A stretch of 14,131 nt of DNA. Source: Gemmatimonadaceae bacterium. GTDB lineage: Bacteria; Gemmatimonadota; Gemmatimonadetes; Gemmatimonadales; Gemmatimonadaceae. A program made the translations under genes and the position numbers. The notes beneath the pieces were generated by a model. It ran no database searches and was not told the origin of the DNA. It saw only the letters and a list, made by a program, of their open reading frames with translations. How positions within the stretch are numbered: position 1 is the first letter of the stretch; each line of letters starts with the position of its first letter. Of this stretch, positions 7,494 to 13,366 are shown piece after piece. Where the stretch lies: contig JAICUE010000020.1 of NCBI GenBank assembly GCA_025936015.1, positions 1 to 14,131 of the forward strand, in the 5' to 3' direction.

Positions 7494-8376
7494 CGTCCTC
7501 CGCGATCAGCCGCACCCGCGTCCCCCACGGATCGCGAACCGCGGCCCCGGTCTCACCCCACTCGACCGCCGCTCCCGCTGCCGCGAGGCTCGCCGCCGCC
7601 GCGGTGACATCCGTCGCCGCCGGGACGACGACCTCCCAGTCGAGGAGCCGCGCATCGTGCTCGTTCGCCGGCGACGCATGTCGCGCCCAGGTGTTGGTGC
7701 CGAGATGATGATGGTAGCCGCCAGCGGCGAGGAAGAGCGCGCCCGGGTAGCTCCACACCGTCTTGTCGAAGCCGAGGCCGGCGTGATAGAACTTCTCCCC
7801 GGCGGCGAGGTCGGACACGAACAGGTGCACGTGACCGAGCCGCGTACCAGCGGGCATCCCGGTCCACGCCGCGCCAGCGCTCGCGCCGATGACGCTGTCG
7901 ACGTCGAGCGGCTCGGTGGTCATCAGCAGCTGGCGCCCCTCGTGGCGCCATTCGTTCCGCGGCCGGTCGACGTACACCTCGATCCCGAGTCCATCCGGAT
8001 CGGTGAGGTAGACCGCTTCGCTGACGAGATGGTCGGACATGCCGGCCCGCATCCCGATCGCCGCGAGGTGCGCGACGAAGCTGCCTAACGCGCCGCGATC
8101 GGGCAGGAGGATCGCGAAGTGATAGAGCCCGAGGCGCCCGTTGTGCGGGACCGGCGTGGCGCCCGGTCGCTCGTGCAGCTCGACGATCACGTCGTTCCCG
8201 CCAGCCGCTCCGAGCGCGGCGCTCGCCGCGTCGCGCGAGATCACCCGCAAGCCGAGCACGCGTTCGTAGTATGCGAGCGACCGCGCGAGATCGGCGACCT
8301 GCAGCCTCACGCGACCGAGCCGCGTCGCGTCAGGCAGTCGGTAGCCGGGCGGCGCGATCCCGTAGGCCGCGGCCAT
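7483..8376 (-). CDS. Two-domain VOC protein, catechol-2,3-dioxygenase (CatE/MhqO)-like
   Basis: The product is 297 residues from the ATG at 8376. Two vicinal-oxygen-chelate domains occupy about 19-137 (LGRVRLQVADLARSLAYYERVLGL to DPDGLGIEVYVDRP) and 179-292 (LGHVHLFVSDLAAGEKFYHAGLGF to DPWGTRVRLI). The segment GGYHHHLGTNTW (219-230) is a hallmark I associate with Bacillus CatE (YfiE) and MhqO-type ring-cleaving dioxygenases acting on catechols and hydroquinones. Candidate metal ligands are His182, one of His222-224, His86 and Glu133. The last-strand position that is often Glu is Arg289 in domain 2. The ATG shares one base with the TGA of the DoxX gene (TGATG), and the TAA stop lies in a dispersed octamer inside the kinase start. 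A single-substrate claim is not justified. VOC fold confidence is high and dioxygenase activity is inferred. Confidence 0.87.
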   Translation of the reverse strand: MAAAYGIAPPGYRLPDATRLGRVRLQVADLARSLAYYERVLGLRVISRDAASAALGAAGGNDVIVELHERPGATPVPHNGRLGLYHFAILLPDRGALGSFVAHLAAIGMRAGMSDHLVSEAVYLTDPDGLGIEVYVDRPRNEWRHEGRQLLMTTEPLDVDSVIGASAGAAWTGMPAGTRLGHVHLFVSDLAAGEKFYHAGLGFDKTVWSYPGALFLAAGGYHHHLGTNTWARHASPANEHDARLLDWEVVVPAATDVTAAAASLAAAGAAVEWGETGAAVRDPWGTRVRLIAEDGVA

Positions 8377-8813
8377 CAGCGGTGCGCGCGCCGATCGGCG
8401 ATGATGCGGTCGATCGAGTAGTAGCCGGCGCCGGCAAAGGCGATCGCGACGTTGGCGGCGAGCAGGGTCAGGGCGAACTCGTAGCCGTTAGGCAGGAAGA
8501 AGCCGCCCTTGTGATGCACGAACAGGATCGCGCCGAGCATGTCGATCGCGAGCCCGACGGCGGCGAGACGGGTCAGCAGCCCGATGACGAGCGCGCCCCC
8601 GGCGAGGAACTCGACGATCCCGGCGAGCGGCCCGGTGATGCCGGGCGCGGGGATCCCCATCTGCGCGAACGCACCGGTCACTCCGCCGAATCCGTAGACG
8701 AACAGCTTCTGTCCCCCATGCATCAGGAAGACGATCCCGACCACCAGCCGGAGGATGAAGAGTCCGGTGTCGACCCGGCGCGAGTAGTTCGTCGATCTGG
8801 CATAGCTGGACAT
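8376..8813 (-). CDS. DoxX family membrane protein (CatD/MhqP-like)
   Basis: The product is 145 residues from the ATG at 8813, with AGG 6 bases upstream. Four hydrophobic helices are visible. The first ends in the family signature FILRLVVGIVFLMHGGQKLF. GGVTGAFAQMGIPAPG, PLAGIVEFLAGGALVIGLLTRLAA, a helix with MLGAILFVHHKGGFFLPNG, and a final helix LTLLAANVAIAFAG follow. This matches DoxX (PF07681), whose Bacillus members CatD and MhqP are encoded beside ring-cleaving dioxygenases and linked to quinone and thiol stress. The gene is joined to the VOC gene by a TGATG stop/start overlap, which supports joint action. It follows the HAMP kinase by 41 bases on the same strand. Its biochemical role is poorly defined in the family. 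The octamer at 8486-8493 encodes Pro-Asn here. Confidence 0.92.
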   Translation of the reverse strand: MSSYARSTNYSRRVDTGLFILRLVVGIVFLMHGGQKLFVYGFGGVTGAFAQMGIPAPGITGPLAGIVEFLAGGALVIGLLTRLAAVGLAIDMLGAILFVHHKGGFFLPNGYEFALTLLAANVAIAFAGAGYYSIDRIIADRRAHR

Positions 8814-8854
8814 GGAAACCTGTGCGGTGCGATGGTGGAAGAAGTGCGCGCTGC

Positions 8855-10774
8855 CTAACGCAAGGCGGGCATCTCGCCCGTCGACGCCGTAATCTGCTCG
8901 CGACCGGTGAGCGTCGCCCGCGGCAGCGTCACGATGAACTGCGAACCCTGGCCGGGGCCATCGCTCGCCACTCTGATTTCGCCTCCCATCCCGCGAGCGA
9001 GGTCGCGGCTGATCGCCAGCCCGAGCCCGATCCCGTCGCGGATCTTCGTCAGCGAACGGTCCAGCTGGACGAACGGTTCGAAGATCTTTTCCTGTTCCTC
9101 CGCCGCGATCCCGATGCCCGTGTCGCTCACCGTGATCGCGGCGGTCCGCGGGTCGCGCGCCCCGGCACTGATGGTCACCTTCCCGCCCGATGGGGTGTAG
9201 CGGATCGCGTTCGAGAGAAGGTTCAACAGGATCTGCCGCAGCTTCTCGCGGTCGGCGAGCGCGGCAAGCCCTTCCGGAGCCGGCTGATACTCGAGCGTGA
9301 GTGACTTCGCCTCCGCTTGCGGCGCGACCAGTCCGTCGAGTCCGGACAGGAACGGGTCGAGCGGTACGACCGCGAGGTCATAGCTCACGCGTCCGGATTC
9401 GATCCGGCTGAGGTCGAGCACTCCGCTGATCAGGCCGAGCAGATGTTGCTGGCTGATGCGGATGCGGGCGAGGTCGCGCAGCTGCGCGTCGGTCACCGGC
9501 CCCCGGAGTCCGAGCTCGATCAGCTCGGTGTAGCCCGCGATCGCGTTCAGCGGCGTGCGCAGCTCATGGCTCATCACCGCGAGGAAATCGGACTTCGCCC
9601 GATTCGCGTCCTCCGCCTGCGCGCGCGCCCGATCGAGATCGACCGCGACCGCCTCCGCTTCCGCGGCCTGCATCTCCAGCTCGCTGTGGGTGACCCGGAT
9701 CTCGTCCGCCATCCGGTTGAAGCTCGCGGCCAGTCGTCGGAGCTCTTCGTCGCCGCGTGGCTTGACGCGGACGCCGAGGTCGCCGCGGGCGATCGACTCC
9801 GCGGCGCTGGTGATCGACGCGAGCGGACGCGTGATCCGCCGGCTCACCAGCCAGGCCGCAACCGCACCAACCACCAGCAGGATCAGGCTCGCAACCGCGA
9901 GCCGCGCCACCGCCGCACGCGGCGCGGCGAGCACCGCGCTCTCCGGAATCTCGACCACCAGGCCGAATGGTCCGCCGATCTCCGGCTGCTCGGCGGTGAG
10001 CAACCGGCCGACGCGCGGGCGCGTGACGAACAGCCCGTGACTGCTCTGCTCGCGCGTCGCCGGCATCGTCGCGACCTGTCCGCCGAGCGTCGACCAGAGC
10101 GAGCCGTCGGTATTCCGGTAGTACGAGGCGACCCCCGGGCCGGCGAGCGCCTCGATCGTCGCATCGGCGGCCCGCCCACCGGCGATGCGAATCTCGCGCG
10201 CGACATAGCCGACGCGGCGCCCCGCATCGCGCACCGGCGCCACGATCCAGAAGTGGGGGTGTCCATCCTGGGCGTACAGCGCGCCGACGCGAACGGAGTC
10301 CGGCGACCCGGCGAGATGCAGGCGGTCGATCACCGTGTCGACTTCATCCTGGTCGACGTCAGGCGGGAACGCCTCGTCGCGACCGGCGAAGGCGACCCGC
10401 CGTCCGTCGTTCGTCAACAGGTCGATCGCGACTCCGGTATCGTTAGGCGTGAGCACCCGTTGGAGGCGAGCCGACGCCGCGGCGACCCTGGCGCGCGTCG
10501 GGTTGGCAAGCGCGGCGCGCAGCGCGCTGTCGCCGGCGGCACCGCTGACCGCTGTTCGCAGCCGCGTCATCGACTCGCGGGCGAGGCTCGCCAGCTGGCC
10601 CGCCGAGTGTTCGATCCGATCGCGGGCGACGGCGCGCGCCGAGTTCGCCAGCGTCGCGTACGTCAGGCCGAGGGAAAGCGCGAGCACCGCCGCCAGGAGC
10701 GTCGTGATCAGGAGCGGCAGCTTCCGCTCGAGGGACTGTGCCCGGGTCGGCGATGCGTCGTTCGGCGTCGTCAC
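8855..10774 (-). CDS. HAMP-domain sensor histidine kinase with large periplasmic sensor
   Basis: The product is 639 residues from a GTG at 10774. A helix at about 19-42 is followed by a periplasmic region of about 245 residues with a double-Cache-like pattern (VAIDLLTNDGRRVAFAGRD, GHPHFWIVAPVRDAGRRVGYV, GLFVTRPRVGRLLTAEQPE). The second helix is at 288-311, HAMP at about 309-361 (SRRITRPLASITSAAESIARGD) and a coiled coil at 362-392. HisKA has His403 in MSHELRTPLNAI, and HATPase_c has NLLSNAIRYTPSGG, DTGIGI, FEPFVQLDRS and GIGLGLAIS. No receiver domain is attached. It is the first gene of the minus cluster, 41 bases before DoxX, and divergent from the zinc exporter. Its TAG stop is supplied by CGTTAGGC at 8853-8860. 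No strong ribosome binding site precedes the GTG, so the exact start is uncertain. The sensor class is tentative, while the kinase call is firm. Confidence 0.92.
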   Translation of the reverse strand: MTTPNDASPTRAQSLERKLPLLITTLLAAVLALSLGLTYATLANSARAVARDRIEHSAGQLASLARESMTRLRTAVSGAAGDSALRAALANPTRARVAAASARLQRVLTPNDTGVAIDLLTNDGRRVAFAGRDEAFPPDVDQDEVDTVIDRLHLAGSPDSVRVGALYAQDGHPHFWIVAPVRDAGRRVGYVAREIRIAGGRAADATIEALAGPGVASYYRNTDGSLWSTLGGQVATMPATREQSSHGLFVTRPRVGRLLTAEQPEIGGPFGLVVEIPESAVLAAPRAAVARLAVASLILLVVGAVAAWLVSRRITRPLASITSAAESIARGDLGVRVKPRGDEELRRLAASFNRMADEIRVTHSELEMQAAEAEAVAVDLDRARAQAEDANRAKSDFLAVMSHELRTPLNAIAGYTELIELGLRGPVTDAQLRDLARIRISQQHLLGLISGVLDLSRIESGRVSYDLAVVPLDPFLSGLDGLVAPQAEAKSLTLEYQPAPEGLAALADREKLRQILLNLLSNAIRYTPSGGKVTISAGARDPRTAAITVSDTGIGIAAEEQEKIFEPFVQLDRSLTKIRDGIGLGLAISRDLARGMGGEIRVASDGPGQGSQFIVTLPRATLTGREQITASTGEMPALR

Positions 10775-10853
10775 GCCGAACGATCACGCGAGCCTCGCGC
10801 CACGGCAACCGCCGTCGCGCGTTTTTTTTGCTCGTCACCGGCATTCGGCAGCG

Positions 10854-10889
10854 TTGACGCAACCGCCATCGGCATCGTACGCTTCAGGG
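10854..10889 (+). promoter_or_regulatory. Candidate sigma-70-type promoter with leaderless start for the zinc exporter
   Basis: TTGACG at 10854-10859 and TACGCT at 10878-10883 are 18 bases apart, close to the TTGACA/TATAAT consensus. Transcription would start at about 10889-10890, at the GTG start codon (10889-10891). No Shine-Dalgarno is present at a usual distance, which agrees with a leaderless transcript. The promoter lies in a 114-base divergent gap that also holds an 8-T run at 10822-10829. Read from sequence only. Confidence 0.45.
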
Positions 10890-11794
10890 TGGAAGCACAT
10901 CACCATCACCATCATCACGCGCCCGCGCGCTACGACCGCGCCTTCGCGATCGGGATCAGCCTGAACCTGGCGTTCGTCATCGCCGAGGCGATCTATGGCG
11001 CGCGGGCGCACTCGCTCGCGCTCACCGCCGACGCCGGCCACAACCTCGGCGATGTCCTCGGTCTCGGGCTGGCGTGGGTCGGCACGATGCTCGCCGCCAG
11101 GCGCCCGACGACGCGCCGCACCTACGGGCTGCGTCGCTTCTCGATTCTCGCCGCGCTCGGGAACGCCGGCTTCCTGTTGATCGCCGTCGGTGCGATCGCC
11201 GTCGAAGCCGTGCACCGCATCAGCAATCCCGGCCCCGTCGCGACGAACACCGTGATGGTCGTCGCGCTGATCGGGATCTGCATCAACGTCGGCACCGCGC
11301 TCGGCTTCATGCGCGGGCGGCACGCGGACCTCAACATCCGCGGCGCGTTTCTTCACATGATGGGCGACGCCGCGGCATCGGCGGGAGTCGTCGTCGCCGC
11401 GCTCGGCATCGCCTGGACGGGCTGGACGCTCATCGATCCGATCGTCAGCCTCGCGCTCGTCGCGCTCATCACCGCCGGCAGCTGGGGACTGCTGCGCGAT
11501 TCGCTGAACCTCGCGCTCGATGCGGTGCCAGCGGGAATCGACACCGAAGAAGTGACCGCGTACCTCGGCTCGCTCCCCGGCGTCCGCGACGTGCATGACG
11601 TCCACATCTGGGGATTGAGCACGACGCACGCGGCGCTCACCGCCCATCTCGTCGTGCCTGACGGCGGCAACACCGATGCACTGATCGGGACCGCGTGCCG
11701 CCACCTGCACGACCATTTCGGCATCGAGCATGCGACAGTGCAGATCGAGCAGCGGCACCTCGCGCACGACTGCGCCCTGGGCGGAGCTGCGTAG
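10889..11794 (+). CDS. Cation diffusion facilitator, zinc (Zn/Cd/Co) exporter, CzcD/ZitB-like
   Basis: The product is 301 residues from a GTG at 10889. The frame is open far upstream, but that part only mirrors the opposite-strand kinase. A cytoplasmic His-rich N-terminus (EAHHHHHHHAP) precedes six membrane helices. Helix 2 carries ALTADAGHNLGDVLGLG and helix 5 HMMGDAAASAGVV. These are the paired HxxxD metal sites of zinc-transporting CDF proteins. The cytoplasmic C-terminal domain (LGSLPGVRDVHDVHIWGLST, later TVQIEQRHLAHDC) has the usual dimerising, metal-sensing fold. It should export Zn(II), probably with Cd or Co, by proton exchange at the inner membrane. The HtrA-type gene follows 18 bases later, so co-transcription is likely. 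The start has a candidate promoter and is perhaps leaderless. Specificity between metals cannot be settled from sequence alone. Confidence 0.92.
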   Translation: MEAHHHHHHHAPARYDRAFAIGISLNLAFVIAEAIYGARAHSLALTADAGHNLGDVLGLGLAWVGTMLAARRPTTRRTYGLRRFSILAALGNAGFLLIAVGAIAVEAVHRISNPGPVATNTVMVVALIGICINVGTALGFMRGRHADLNIRGAFLHMMGDAAASAGVVVAALGIAWTGWTLIDPIVSLALVALITAGSWGLLRDSLNLALDAVPAGIDTEEVTAYLGSLPGVRDVHDVHIWGLSTTHAALTAHLVVPDGGNTDALIGTACRHLHDHFGIEHATVQIEQRHLAHDCALGGAA

Positions 11795-11812
11795 CACGAA
11801 CCAGCCCCGCAC

Positions 11813-12826
11813 ATGCGCACGACGTTCGACATTCGTTCCTCCTGCCCCACGCTGACCGCGGCGGTCGCGGTCGCGCTACTCGCTCTCGTAGCACCCGGCG
11901 CGGCCGGCGCCCAGGCGCGGCTCCCGGACGAAGCGACGATCATTCGCGTCGCGAAGCAGGCGACGCCGGCCGTCGTGAGCGTGACCGATCCCGGCGTCGG
12001 GCTCGGCTCCGGAGTGATCGTTCGCGCTGACGGCATCATCATCACCAACGCCCACGTCGTCGGCACCGCATCACGCGTCGAGGTCGGCCTCGCCGACGGC
12101 CGCCAGATCGCCGGCCAGGTGCTCGGTCGCGACCCGACCGTCGACATCGCGGTCGTCCGCGTCCAGCTCACCGGGCTGCCGACTGCGCCGTTAGGCAACT
12201 CCGACCAGATCGAGGTGGGCCAGACGGCGATCGCGATCGGCAATCCGATCGGCCTCGACCGGACGGTGACGACCGGGATCATCTCGGCGATCAATCGCAG
12301 CCCGCGCGGCTTCGAGCTCGGTGGGCTGATCCAGACCGATGCGGCGATCAACCCTGGCAACTCCGGCGGGCCACTGCTCGACTCGCAGGGTCGCGTCATC
12401 GGGATCAACAGCGCGATCCTCCAGGGCACCACGGGGCTCGGCTTCGCGATCCCGATCAACCTCGCGCAGGACATCGCCAACCAGGTGCTGACGACGGGGC
12501 ACATCACCCGGCCCTACCTCGGCATCAACCCGGCCGAGCTCTCGCCGGAGATCGTCGAGCGCTTCAACCTCCCCGTGCACGAAGGCGTCATCGTCCGCGC
12601 GGTCGGCGAGGGGACGCCCGCCGGGCGCGCCGGACTTCAGCCCGGCGACATCATCGTTTCGATCGATGGCGCGCCGGTGCCGACGGCGAGCGAGCTGCTG
12701 CGCGTGCTGCGCGAGCGGAAACCGGGCGACACGATCCAGGTCGGCGTCGTGCGGCTCGACGACAACGGCCGGCTCGCCGGACGGGCGACGCTGCCCATCC
12801 GCCTCGGCTCCGCGCCGGTCGAGTAG
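11813..12826 (+). CDS. HtrA/Deg-family periplasmic serine protease with one PDZ domain
   Basis: The product is 337 residues from the ATG at 11813. Residues 1-33 are a signal peptide ending APGAAGA-Q, so the mature enzyme is periplasmic. The trypsin-like domain (about 40-225) has an intact catalytic triad: His81 in TNAHVV, Asp111 in DIAVV and Ser184 in GNSGGPL. A single PDZ domain (about 235-330) has YLGINPAEL, EGVIVRAVGEGTPAGRAGLQPGDIIVSIDG and a C-terminal helix and strand. One PDZ and about 337 residues match DegS-like or short HtrA forms rather than DegP with two. It degrades or senses misfolded envelope proteins. It lies 18 bases behind the zinc exporter and may share its transcript. No obvious ribosome binding site precedes the ATG. 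The octamer at 12189-12196 makes the rare Leu codon TTA in PLGNSD. Confidence 0.93.
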   Translation: MRTTFDIRSSCPTLTAAVAVALLALVAPGAAGAQARLPDEATIIRVAKQATPAVVSVTDPGVGLGSGVIVRADGIIITNAHVVGTASRVEVGLADGRQIAGQVLGRDPTVDIAVVRVQLTGLPTAPLGNSDQIEVGQTAIAIGNPIGLDRTVTTGIISAINRSPRGFELGGLIQTDAAINPGNSGGPLLDSQGRVIGINSAILQGTTGLGFAIPINLAQDIANQVLTTGHITRPYLGINPAELSPEIVERFNLPVHEGVIVRAVGEGTPAGRAGLQPGDIIVSIDGAPVPTASELLRVLRERKPGDTIQVGVVRLDDNGRLAGRATLPIRLGSAPVE

Positions 12827-12830
12827 CGGT

Positions 12831-12844
12831 CGTCAGGCCTAACG
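12831..12844. repeat. Near-palindromic pair of octamers between convergent genes
   Basis: CGTCAGGCCTAACG sits in the 19-base gap between the stops of the HtrA-type gene and the receiver gene. It is the exact octamer (minus orientation, 12837-12844) fused to a one-base variant, CGTCAGGC, in plus orientation. A single C-to-T change would make it a perfect 14-bp palindrome. No T run follows on either side, so it is not a standard terminator. Confidence 0.7.
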
Positions 12845-12845
12845 G

Positions 12846-13241
12846 TCAGCTCGGCGGCGGCTCGCCGCCATCGGCGAGCCAGCGGACCGTGTCGAGGAGC
12901 CAGGGAATCGGGATCGGCTTCTGCCGCACCCGCCAGCGGCCCGGTGCCTCGGAGAGCTGCCAGAAATCCTCGGCCCAGCCGCTGACGTAGAGCGTCGGCC
13001 GCTGCCCGATGCGGTCGGCGATGTCGCGCGCGACGTCCGCACCATCAGCATCGGGAAGGCCGATGTCGAGGATCAACGCGTCGATCGAGCCCGCCGAGCG
13101 GTCGACCGCGGCAAGCGCATCGGCTCGACTCCCCGCGGTGACGACGTCGTAGCCACTCGCCGAGAGCACCTCGCTGTAGGCGCGGCAGATAGCCGGATCG
13201 TCATCGACGACGAGGATGCGTTTGGGCGAGGCAGAGGTCAT
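12846..13241 (-). CDS. Single-domain response regulator (receiver only)
   Basis: The product is 131 residues from the ATG at 13241. It is a complete receiver: strand RILVVDDDP (Asp13-Asp14), phospho-acceptor Asp59 in ALILDIGLPDADG, switch Ser87 in LYVSGW, and Lys108 in RQKPIPIPWLL. Nothing follows except a short Gly/Pro tail, so there is no DNA-binding or enzymatic output. Such proteins act as phospho-relays or by protein binding. The nearest kinases are in the 6-11 kb cluster, and partnership is only a guess. It is convergent with the HtrA-type gene and lies 125 bases downstream of the lipase-maturation-factor-like gene on the same strand. The start lacks a clear ribosome binding site. Confidence 0.9.
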   Translation of the reverse strand: MTSASPKRILVVDDDPAICRAYSEVLSASGYDVVTAGSRADALAAVDRSAGSIDALILDIGLPDADGADVARDIADRIGQRPTLYVSGWAEDFWQLSEAPGRWRVRQKPIPIPWLLDTVRWLADGGEPPPS

Positions 13242-13300
13242 GCGCGGCGTGAGGGGTAGGCTCGTTCAGAAAGTACGCGCGAGCGTGGCCTGCGTCACGA

Positions 13301-13340
13301 GTCCGCGCGCGATCCGTACGATTGCTGACGTTGCGCGGAC
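13301..13340. repeat. 8-bp inverted repeat in the gap between receiver and LMF-like genes
   Basis: GTCCGCGC at 13301-13308 and its complement GCGCGGAC at 13333-13340 are separated by 24 bases. No T run follows, so a terminator is not supported. It could be a hairpin in the transcript or a binding site. In DNA this GC-rich, chance is possible. Confidence 0.3.
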
Positions 13341-13366
13341 ATCACCGCCGCCTCACGGCGTGACGC

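Larger units (their letters stand above)
1156..12844. repeat. Dispersed octamer CGTTAGGC / GCCTAACG, 13 copies
   Basis: Plus-orientation copies (CGTTAGGC) start at 2723, 5483, 5538, 7481, 8486, 10441 and 12189. Minus-orientation copies (GCCTAACG) start at 1156, 2388, 4762, 8093, 8853 and 12837. Every GTTAGGC heptamer found is preceded by C. Only one other CCTAA/TTAGG pentamer was found in the window (near 917). Five copies read as Pro-Asn (CCT AAC) in the coding strand, three as Leu-Gly (TTA GGC), three supply stop codons (one of these also encodes Pro-Asn in the overlapping gene), and two are non-coding. The entry spans first to last copy, not a continuous element. Confidence 0.9.

Noticed and set aside
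10822..10829. Run of eight T as a terminator or slippage site
   Set aside because: No stem precedes it on the plus strand, and it lies in a divergent promoter gap, not inside or after a gene.
9317..10888. Upstream extension of the zinc exporter frame
   Set aside because: This part mirrors the HAMP kinase on the other strand, is Arg-rich with no domain, and the exporter family begins at the His-rich segment.
10898..10918. Run of His codons resembling a vector His-tag
   Set aside because: It is in frame with a native CDF exporter, uses mixed CAT/CAC codons, and His-rich N-termini are usual in this family. No vector sequence flanks it.
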